A stretch of 5,566 bases of DNA from NCBI GenBank assembly GCA_013815395.1, contig JACDGH010000099.1, positions 1-5,566 on the forward strand. The letters are read 5' to 3'. Both the position numbers and the translations under genes were made by a program. Positions 1-5,391 of this stretch are shown here, in pieces. Below the pieces are notes generated by a model. It was not told the origin of the DNA, did no database searches, and saw only the letters and a program-made list of their open reading frames with translations. The DNA comes from Parachlamydiaceae bacterium (lineage in GTDB: Bacteria > Chlamydiota > Chlamydiia > Chlamydiales > Parachlamydiaceae). The first letter of the stretch is position 1, and every line of letters starts with the position of its first letter.

Positions 1-73
1 GTGTAGAACTCTAAAGCAATTTATGAATAAACAGTCGCTATCTTAAAGAGAGCATCACCTTCGCTTTTCTTTT

Positions 74-796
74 TTATAACTTTTCTTTTAAAAACAGATC
101 AATCAAGAACATGATTTCTCTTTTTATTTCTTCTGGACCTGCATCATACATATCAATATGTTGGGCATTTATTAGCTTAATGATGATTGCTCCCGATTCA
201 GGAATTACACCTGCATCAGCGTTTGTATCATTGGCTCTTAAACTTAAGATAGAAATACAATCTTTTGTAGGAAATGGCATTCTTAAAGAATCAAGGGAAA
301 TTACTTTTTCAACTAATTCAGGATGAATGGAAGTAAACAGCATGGATATATCGCCTCCATTTGAATGACCGATTAAGATAATCCTTTGTAAATTTAAATT
401 ATTTTCAGCGTTTGCAAGTTCAGAAAGCACAAATAAAATGTTTTGCTCACCGCTTTCCCATAAAGGTTTTCTCCTCTCAAACAAATTACCTGTTCTAGGT
501 AATTCAGGGTCTCCTGGAAGATCATGTTGGATACAAATAACAAAATAACCTTCTTGGCAAAGCGGCTCAGCAATGAATGAATATTCTGTATTTTTTACAC
601 CGTATCCATGATTGATAACTACCACAGGAAGATGGATTATTTCTGAGGTTGGTTTATAAATCTGTATGGGAATAAAACGCTGTCTTTCGCTATCAAACAG
701 GTTTTTTTGTTCTATTTGAAGTATTGCTTCTTGAGGGTAGAGAAATTGAAACCCCCAGCAATATACCACCAGTACGCTTGCTAAAATTTGTTTCAT
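74..796 (-). CDS. exported alpha/beta hydrolase (chlorophyllase/dienelactone-hydrolase-like)
   Basis: A 240-residue serine hydrolase of the alpha/beta fold, probably an esterase or lipase-like enzyme of unknown substrate. Residues 4-20 are hydrophobic after MK, which looks like a signal peptide or N-terminal anchor, so it probably acts in the periplasm or outside the cell. There is no good lipobox. An oxyanion-hole type HGYG lies at 63-66. The nucleophile elbow GHSNGG is at 143-148, with Ser145 as nucleophile. The likely acid is Asp190 in LRAND, and the likely base is His213 in AQHID. Length fits a minimal hydrolase without a lid domain. The gene starts 8 bp after the stop of the beta-lactamase gene, so the two are probably co-transcribed. 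The region before the ATG is A-rich (AGAAAAAAAT) with no strong ribosome binding site, which suggests translational coupling. The substrate cannot be read from the sequence. The fold is fairly sure and the specific family is not. Confidence 0.85.
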   Translation of the reverse strand: MKQILASVLVVYCWGFQFLYPQEAILQIEQKNLFDSERQRFIPIQIYKPTSEIIHLPVVVINHGYGVKNTEYSFIAEPLCQEGYFVICIQHDLPGDPELPRTGNLFERRKPLWESGEQNILFVLSELANAENNLNLQRIILIGHSNGGDISMLFTSIHPELVEKVISLDSLRMPFPTKDCISILSLRANDTNADAGVIPESGAIIIKLINAQHIDMYDAGPEEIKREIMFLIDLFLKEKL

Positions 797-804
797 ATTT
801 TTTT

Positions 805-1608
805 CTATGGCTCTGTTATTACCCCAGACTTCAATAATAGCTGTTTTACTCTTGGAATTCTTTGATCTAGATTTATTTTCTTTTCACGAATGAGATAGGC
901 GAAAGGGTAAAAGTTTTGATCTTTTTCAATCCATCCAACAAACCAACCATGTTCTAGAGTTTTACCATCTCTCGCTATATCAGAACCACTCCATCCTGTT
1001 TTCCCAAACAACTTCCACCCTTCAGACAACTCTTCTTTAAATAGAATTGCATTTGTCATTTGAATGGAGTAAGGTGAAATAGAAAGTTTTCCGTGGAGCA
1101 TCTTTTGAATGAAGTTTACTTGTTCTTTTGGAGAAATTTTTAATGAAGAATTTATCCATGCGACGCTTGTAGGCCCTGGTAGTCCTAATCCCCCAGATAC
1201 GTCCTTATTTCCATATTCAATAGAGGTCAAATAGCTTTGAATTTTTTCCATCCCTAATTGTAGGGCTAAAATTTTGGAATACCAAACACAGGAGTATTTC
1301 ATCCAAGATTGTGGGTACTGTGGAGCCCTCCAAGATTCAAGCCAATCATCATAGCCGTCTTGGAAATCCCAAATTGGAGTTTTTTCGTCTTTTAAAATAC
1401 CAGCATCATATCCCATTAAGCTTAAAGTTATCTTAAAAGTAGAGCAAGGACTCATCCTCTCATTTATGCTTGGGCCTAACTCAACCACTATTTCATTTGT
1501 CACACCATTAATAAGGAGAAAATTTTCCTCGTTAGCAGAAAGGGTATTTGCGGAAGAAACTGTGAATAGAAAGAAAATAATTAATTTGGTAAGTGATTGA
1601 CACTTCAT
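805..1608 (-). CDS. class D (OXA-type) beta-lactamase
   Basis: A 267-residue serine beta-lactamase that hydrolyses beta-lactam antibiotics in the periplasm. Residues 1-25 form a signal peptide with a plausible cleavage after LSA (about residue 25). All class D motifs are present in order: S56-T-F-K59 (nucleophile Ser56 and the lysine that is carbamylated in this class), S106-C-V108, Y132-G-N134, the omega-loop Trp151 in AWINSSLKIS, K203-T-G205, and GWFVGW at 221-226. Length matches the family. The PCSTFK and SCVWYS contexts resemble the OXA-12/OXA-29 branch, a comparison made from memory; no OXA number or carbapenemase activity can be assigned. The start ATG at 1608-1606 is preceded by a G-rich stretch (GGGGGA, complement of 1614-1619) at suitable spacing, and it gives a complete signal peptide. 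The gene lies 92 bp downstream of the large terminase gene and 8 bp upstream of the hydrolase gene. It is most likely cargo on a phage-like element. Confidence 0.95.
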   Translation of the reverse strand: MKCQSLTKLIIFFLFTVSSANTLSANEENFLLINGVTNEIVVELGPSINERMSPCSTFKITLSLMGYDAGILKDEKTPIWDFQDGYDDWLESWRAPQYPQSWMKYSCVWYSKILALQLGMEKIQSYLTSIEYGNKDVSGGLGLPGPTSVAWINSSLKISPKEQVNFIQKMLHGKLSISPYSIQMTNAILFKEELSEGWKLFGKTGWSGSDIARDGKTLEHGWFVGWIEKDQNFYPFAYLIREKKINLDQRIPRVKQLLLKSGVITEP

Positions 1609-1700
1609 TTAAATCCCCCATTGATAATCTCAATTTTGGAAGCATCCTAACAGAATGGATGTCTTTTATCCAGAAAAACAGAGCTTCATTGAATAATTTC
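1609..1700 (-). other. 92-bp gap between terminase and beta-lactamase genes
   Basis: This is the junction between the packaging genes and the beta-lactamase/hydrolase pair. It contains the G-rich ribosome binding site of the beta-lactamase at 1614-1619 (minus strand GGGGGA). Only weak short inverted repeats are visible, for example CATCC/GGATG with a loop of about 9 nt. I see no convincing -35/-10 pair, no intrinsic terminator with a T tract, and no obvious direct repeat that would mark an insertion. A promoter for the beta-lactamase would be expected here but I cannot place one. Confidence 0.4.
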
Positions 1701-3191
1701 TTAAACAACATATTGCGCTCTTAAACCCCTCCACTCTTCAGCAGACAATCCCTTAGTAAGCTTGCCAATACCAACGGCAAGTATTCTAAAAGCATCCGCT
1801 CCATGGCTTGCAAAGTTGTGGAGCGGTAGGCTTGACCAACAGCCGTGCCGATCATTCCACTCCTTTTTGTAGTTATCAAGGCTAGCAATGCCTTTGGCAC
1901 ATTTTTCTTCATCTAACCAACATCTGGGAATCATATTGCGGGCAGCGTCTATGCCCTCATTTATGACAATATCAGGTACGACTGTAAAATTCACACCATG
2001 ATTTCGAGCCACCTCTACGCGCGATAAGCCCGTGCTGTATTCATGGACTGCTGCATCATGCGGTACGAGATGCTTTCCATAGGTATATGACTTGCTCTTA
2101 AGTTGATGAAGGTAATGCGTCAAGGTTTCGCCACTGTTCTCGTAGTACTCCAGCAAGTGAATCTCTTGACCACATTGTTGAAAGAACCAGATAGTTGTAG
2201 AATCATTGTAGCCTAAATCCCAAGCTGTATTCACTGAAACGTTCGGATCATAGTAAACTTTATTTATGCGTCTTTTCTGCCGCGCCTCTATGAGCTGTCT
2301 GCCATAATATAAACCTTCATTGGATGATTCAAACGCTTCTTCTGGTGTACTTGGAAACTCTCGCTTCATATCTTCTCCTTGCGTAGCTGCACGCTTGCAA
2401 TACCATGCTCGTTGCTGATCATCCAAATCGGCTCCTATTTTAACTTCTACAGCATTGAAATAGTCGGTAAGCTGGTTGGGTATGGTGATGTTATCCGAAG
2501 CAATACTGTAGCTTGTATGCTGCCACCATGGGAAAAAGTGAAAGCGAAAGTCTAGAGGAGATAATTTCTTTCCTGCATCATGATTCACTTGCGCTTCTTT
2601 ACACATCTGGTAGAAGTAGCCCTCTCGGCCTTCTGCTGTGCTTTCAATGAAAACATATTGGTTAGGCGCAAGCGCATTTAATGACCCTGTAATGATCTCA
2701 CGTGCTTTATCAGGAAACTTGGCACACACCTTACCAAACTCGCTGATATGAAGATATTGTAGTGTGCTAGAACGCATGGATGTCCCCACGCGTAAAGTTG
2801 AACCATTGCTCAGATGTAGCTCTCGGGCATTGTCGGTATTCACGCTTCTTAAGGCTTTAAGCTCAGGTGGCAAACAATCATAAGCAACCTTTACTCTCCT
2901 GAACATCACTTCAGCATCTTCTCTAGTATGTGCGATGATCCCTGCATGCTGATTGCTATTGAATAAGCACCGATCCAAAAAAAGAAGGCACACAAAGTTG
3001 GAGATGCCAAGTTGGCGCGCCTTCAGAATTAGATTGCAGTACCACATGTCTTGGTAAAGCTTTTTTTGCGCCCAGTTTAGGGTAAAAAGTGACTCGTTTC
3101 CAGCCTTATCAATAATCCAGTAAAGGTTATTCAATCTCCACAGTGAATCATTAAGCCTGTTTTCTGCTTCTATATGATCAGCTATCTTCAT
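1701..3191 (-). CDS. phage terminase large subunit (packaging ATPase-nuclease)
   Basis: A 496-residue large terminase, the motor that cuts concatemeric phage DNA and pumps it into proheads through the portal. The N-terminal ATPase half has a Walker-A-like KARQLGIS at 57-64. A Walker-B-like LHISEFG lies at 147-153, with the catalytic acid Glu151 and the usual Asp replaced by Ser, as I recall for this family. A coupling-type motif ESTAEG is at 183-188. The C-terminal half looks like an RNase-H-like nuclease: Asp325 in AWDLGYND, Glu348 in LLEYY, HDA at 378-380, and Asp466 in SHGADAFR. Length is normal and the frame is intact. The ATG at 3191 lies inside the end of the small-subunit gene, overlapping it by 14 nt. 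It has no strong ribosome binding site, so it is probably translationally coupled. Unusually, the next gene is a beta-lactamase, not a portal protein. Confidence 0.93.
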   Translation of the reverse strand: MKIADHIEAENRLNDSLWRLNNLYWIIDKAGNESLFTLNWAQKKLYQDMWYCNLILKARQLGISNFVCLLFLDRCLFNSNQHAGIIAHTREDAEVMFRRVKVAYDCLPPELKALRSVNTDNARELHLSNGSTLRVGTSMRSSTLQYLHISEFGKVCAKFPDKAREIITGSLNALAPNQYVFIESTAEGREGYFYQMCKEAQVNHDAGKKLSPLDFRFHFFPWWQHTSYSIASDNITIPNQLTDYFNAVEVKIGADLDDQQRAWYCKRAATQGEDMKREFPSTPEEAFESSNEGLYYGRQLIEARQKRRINKVYYDPNVSVNTAWDLGYNDSTTIWFFQQCGQEIHLLEYYENSGETLTHYLHQLKSKSYTYGKHLVPHDAAVHEYSTGLSRVEVARNHGVNFTVVPDIVINEGIDAARNMIPRCWLDEEKCAKGIASLDNYKKEWNDRHGCWSSLPLHNFASHGADAFRILAVGIGKLTKGLSAEEWRGLRAQYVV

Positions 3192-3603
3192 GTACTAAAT
3201 GCTTTGACTGGCCATCAGCTTTTTGAAGAAGAAAAGCAAGTGGGTTAACTGCATCGCCACTTAACTGTTGCTTATCCGACCAACCGGAAAGATTAGCCAT
3301 AGCAAATTTGGCAAAGCTGGAATTAAGCTTGTTAAACAATGCCCCTTCCACAATCTTGCATTCTTGCCACTCTTTAGCGAATAGATACGCTCGCTTAAAC
3401 ACTTCGTTTTTCTTAGCAAAATCAGCTAACACATCAGGTGGATAACCACGCTCAAGAGCAAACCGCTTGAAGTAAATGTTATCTGGTTGAGAAAACCAAA
3501 GAATAAAATCTTTGGCTTCATTCTCAATGAATTCATCAGTATACTTACTTGGCGGTTGACCGCTGTTGCCTACCGCATATTGATTGCCTTTTGGTGCTGG
3601 CAT
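3178..3603 (-). CDS. putative phage terminase small subunit
   Basis: A 141-residue protein that probably recognises the packaging start site on phage DNA and hands it to the large subunit. The N terminus has the signature APKGNQYAVGNSGQPPSKY (residues 3-21), a basic, Gly/Asn-rich stretch that I recall as common at the start of small terminase and DNA-packaging proteins. The middle (about 22-105) is predicted mostly helical, and a helix-turn-helix is possible around 54-77. The C-terminal tail is polar. Position supports the call: it lies directly upstream of the large terminase gene and overlaps it by 14 nt, the classic small-then-large order. The start ATG at 3603-3601 has a strong ribosome binding site, AGGAGG, ending 6 nt upstream. 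The putative iteron array begins just upstream of that site, so whatever binds the array could also control this operon. The function rests on context plus the N-terminal signature. Confidence 0.82.
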   Translation of the reverse strand: MPAPKGNQYAVGNSGQPPSKYTDEFIENEAKDFILWFSQPDNIYFKRFALERGYPPDVLADFAKKNEVFKRAYLFAKEWQECKIVEGALFNKLNSSFAKFAMANLSGWSDKQQLSGDAVNPLAFLLQKADGQSKHLVHEDS

Positions 3604-3607
3604 AATT

Positions 3608-3614
3608 ACCTCCT
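3608..3614 (-). promoter_or_regulatory. strong ribosome binding site of the small terminase gene
   Basis: On the minus strand this reads AGGAGGT, followed by AATT and the ATG at 3603-3601. It is a near-perfect Shine-Dalgarno sequence, and it fixes the start of the small terminase gene. It is the strongest ribosome binding site in the window. Confidence 0.85.
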
Positions 3615-3670
3615 ATTTGTTCATTCATTTTTAGTCCATTTATTAACTGGTTCATTTTTTGTTCATTCTC

Positions 3671-3712
3671 ATAAATTCATAACCTTTTGATTTACAATAT
3701 GTTTAAATGCTT
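3671..3712. other. AT-rich block between repeat clusters: candidate unwinding element
   Basis: This roughly 42-bp stretch lies between the repeats at 3661 and 3714 and holds only one degenerate repeat copy near 3674. Positions 3671-3710 contain 8 G or C in 40 (20%), lower than the flanking genes. In iteron origins an AT-rich segment next to the iterons is where the helix opens, so the placement fits. AT-rich phage promoter DNA is an equally possible reading, although I found no convincing -10/-35 pair. Confidence 0.3.
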
Positions 3713-3756
3713 TGTTCACGCCGTGTTCATTCTCTTGTTCATCAAGAGCAGATAGA

Positions 3757-3797
3757 TGTTCATTTGTTCATTTTTCTTAAAAATGAACAAATGAACA
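3757..3797. repeat. perfect 19-bp inverted repeat with 3-nt loop, built from four repeat units
   Basis: The left arm TGTTCATTTGTTCATTTTT (3757-3775) and the right arm AAAAATGAACAAATGAACA (3779-3797) are exact reverse complements separated by CTT. Each arm contains two GTTCATT units 8 bp apart, so this is a head-to-head pair of doublets. It could extrude as a cruciform, bind a dimeric or tetrameric initiator or repressor, or form an RNA hairpin 20 nt beyond the primase stop. No T tract follows the stem on either strand, so it is not a canonical intrinsic terminator. Confidence 0.85.
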
Positions 3798-3817
3798 GCT
3801 CGTACAAATGAACCGCA

Positions 3818-5389
3818 TTAAATCAATCCCTCTACTTTAGCTTGCTTAATAAGACCATTAACTTTACCAAGAGACATTCCAGTTTCTTTTTTCAAATCTC
3901 TTTGTTTAGTCATTCCATCTTTATATAAGCTCACAACGACTTCTAAATACCGCCCATCAATTTTCTTATAGTTCCCGTCTAATGATCCTTTTGAATTAGT
4001 TATCAAGCAGGCTTCAAATGGATCTGCTGCTTCGCGGCAAAACCCTCTAGATTTTTCAAAATGAACTTCAAATCTTGCTCCATCGTTAGAAGAGCAATTT
4101 TTTGGCTTTTTAAGAGCCAAGACTGCATCTAAAATATCTTCTCTTTTACTAGTTCCTCTCTGCGCCCCATTTTTTCCTGCATGGTGAATGAGCAAAACGG
4201 CTTTGTCTAACTTGCGCAGTTGAAGTATCCATTCTTGTATTTGTACCCAACTGTCAGCCTCATTTTCATTCCCTGATCTAACTAGCGTAGATAAGTTATC
4301 AAGAATCACTAGGTCAGCTTCTCCCATGAAGTCATTTATATCTCGTTGACCTTGTTGAGAGCCTATGTCATGGATGCCTTCTAATTGAAATTCATGAGAT
4401 ACAATTCGGAGATAAAAGGGATCGGGTGGTTTTTTTGCAAATGATTTTGAAATAGCTTTAAGCCGCTCCTGCATAGCAACTGCTGGCATTTCTCCATCTA
4501 TGTGTAGAACTTTTCTTGCCTCATCTGCCTTCCATCTTAAGATTGATTCTCCACAAGCTATGGCATATGCTATTGATAGAGAAAGAAATGTCTTACCGAT
4601 ACCTCTTGGAGCATAAATCATAGCTAAGCCTCTTTCTGAAAGCCATGGATCTAAAATCAGCTTTCTTGGAGGAAAATCTCGGGATAATAGCTCAGCTATG
4701 TCTAAAGCATGGAGATAAGATTTTTTAGAGGTAATTTGTTTTGTTAGTTCCTCTAAACCAAAGTAAAAGTGAAGATCATTAAAGTCTGTAGGTCGTTTTA
4801 CATTTGGCAGTTTGAAATTGGGAGGAAAGGCTGGAAACAAAACTTTACATTGATACTTTCTAGCTGCTTCTTCAGCTTTTGATCTTCCTGGGTTGCCAGA
4901 AGTTTCAACATCATCGTCGCCGCAAATAATGATCAAACTTTTCGGATAAATCTGTCTGAGCTTTGCAGTGACTTGGTCTAAATTATGACAATCAAAGGCT
5001 ACTACAACGGCTTGGTTTTTAGTATAACCTTCAAAAATGGAGTTGCCAGTTGCGTAGCCTTCTGTTACGGATATTGGATTGCCGTCAATCAACGCACCAA
5101 AATGGAAAAAATTACCGCTCTTTTCGCCATCGGTTAAAAATGTTTTATATACAGAATCATCGTTTCCTACAGATATGAATTGGAGAGAACGGATATCACC
5201 TTGGATATTTCTTAATGGGATAATTATTGAAGGATAACCACTTGGATTGTCTCCAAATCTTACACTAATAGGATCTATTTTCTTAAGACAGCAATATTTT
5301 AAATTACTCTCAGAAGGTTTTACGTTTTCACATTTCTTCCAAATCTCATTTGCTTCTAGGGCGGCTTCATCTCGTAAGTCCTGCAGTTT
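3818..5389 (-). CDS. toprim primase-RepA-type helicase fusion, C-terminal intact frame of a frameshifted gene
   Basis: The uninterrupted 3' part of a phage/plasmid replication protein that would make primers and unwind DNA at the origin. Counting the TTG at 5092 as residue 1, the toprim region has Glu11 in VTEGYATG and the acidic GDDD at 58-61. The AAA_25/RepA-like ATPase has Walker A APRGIGKT (161-168), HIDGEMP (197-203), Walker B LVILD (261-265) and HHAGKNGAQRGTSKRED (303-319). The last 45 residues look like a winged helix-turn-helix (TKQRDLKKETGMSLGKVNGL). The frame stays open upstream to 5389 with family-like sequence, including ALEANEIWKKC, PLRNIQGDIRSLQFIS and KSGNFFHFGALIDG. There is no ATG, GTG or TTG before 5092, and that TTG lies mid-domain without a ribosome binding site, so it is not the true start. 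The rest of the N terminus lies at 5390-5566 in two other frames. The gene ends 4 nt upstream of the repeat array, in the direction of transcription. Confidence 0.85.
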   Translation of the reverse strand, partial: KLQDLRDEAALEANEIWKKCENVKPSESNLKYCCLKKIDPISVRFGDNPSGYPSIIIPLRNIQGDIRSLQFISVGNDDSVYKTFLTDGEKSGNFFHFGALIDGNPISVTEGYATGNSIFEGYTKNQAVVVAFDCHNLDQVTAKLRQIYPKSLIIICGDDDVETSGNPGRSKAEEAARKYQCKVLFPAFPPNFKLPNVKRPTDFNDLHFYFGLEELTKQITSKKSYLHALDIAELLSRDFPPRKLILDPWLSERGLAMIYAPRGIGKTFLSLSIAYAIACGESILRWKADEARKVLHIDGEMPAVAMQERLKAISKSFAKKPPDPFYLRIVSHEFQLEGIHDIGSQQGQRDINDFMGEADLVILDNLSTLVRSGNENEADSWVQIQEWILQLRKLDKAVLLIHHAGKNGAQRGTSKREDILDAVLALKKPKNCSSNDGARFEVHFEKSRGFCREAADPFEACLITNSKGSLDGNYKKIDGRYLEVVVSLYKDGMTKQRDLKKETGMSLGKVNGLIKQAKVEGLI

Positions 5390-5391
5390 TT
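5387..5391 (-). other. frameshift site 1: T5 (A5 on the coding strand)
   Basis: The coding strand reads ACTAAAAACTGCAG. Upstream the frame is ACT AAA AAC TGC; downstream the conserved frame needs AAA CTG CAG. Adding one A gives ACT AAA AAA CTG CAG (T-K-K-L-Q) and joins two family-like stretches without a gap. In the downstream frame a TAA stop at 5390-5392 closes the frame immediately upstream. Confidence 0.75.

Larger units (their letters stand above)
3619..3813. repeat. array of about 12 GTTCATT/AATGAAC repeats: candidate iteron origin or operator array
   Basis: The 7-mer GTTCATT occurs on the plus strand at 3619, 3650, 3661, 3725, 3758 and 3766 (first base of each). One-or-two-base variants are at 3714 (GTTCACG) and 3737 (GTTCATC). 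Its reverse complement AATGAAC is at 3782, 3790 and 3807. A weaker copy (AATTCAT) is near 3674. The minus-strand consensus is about RAATGAACA. Steps between successive plus-strand copies are 31, 11, 53, 11, 12, 21 and 8 bp; most are near multiples of one helical turn, as expected for a protein binding one DNA face. The array fills the gap between the primase stop (3818) and the ribosome binding site of the small terminase. Iterons beside a primase/helicase gene suggest a replication origin. From memory, the P4 alpha primase binds GGTGAACA, which the copy at 3713-3720 nearly matches. A repressor operator array is the alternative. The repeat is certain and its role is inferred. Confidence 0.8.

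Noticed and set aside
1..73. Terminator or further gene after the hydrolase
   Set aside because: I found no stable stem followed by a T run on the minus strand. The only downstream start with a ribosome-binding-like sequence gives a five-codon frame.
147..153. Apparent loss of Walker B aspartate in the large terminase (HISE, at protein residues 147-153)
   Set aside because: HISEFG-type motifs, with Ser before the catalytic Glu, are as I recall normal for this terminase family, so it is not evidence of inactivation. The coordinates given are residue numbers of the protein at 1701-3191.
111..326. 71-codon plus-strand open frame
   Set aside because: It lies wholly antisense to the alpha/beta hydrolase, whose catalytic motifs are clear, and has no ribosome binding site or recognisable motif.
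1721..1912. 63-codon minus-strand open frame
   Set aside because: It is a second frame inside the large terminase gene, which is intact and full of family motifs in the main frame.
3487..3690. 67-codon plus-strand open frame spanning the small terminase start and part of the repeat array
   Set aside because: It is antisense to the start of a well-supported gene, and its hydrophobic look comes from the T-rich complement. No supporting start signal was seen.
3757..3797. Intrinsic terminator of the primase gene
   Set aside because: The stem is perfect but almost all A/T, and no T tract follows it on either strand. Its units belong to the wider repeat array, which explains it better.
3619..3813. 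CRISPR array
   Set aside because: The units are only 7-9 bp, occur in both orientations and have irregular spacing, unlike CRISPR repeats and spacers.
3619..3813. Upstream mini-ORFs from the many ATGAAC units on the minus strand
   Set aside because: They encode only a few residues (for example ATG AAC AAA TGA), have no ribosome binding sites, and follow trivially from the repeat sequence.
5387..5391. Programmed -1 ribosomal frameshift
   Set aside because: The site TAAAAAC is not a good X-XXY-YYZ slippery heptamer, since the P-site AAA would have to re-pair on TAA. A second shift lies about 65 bp away at another homopolymer. Two indels explain both more simply.
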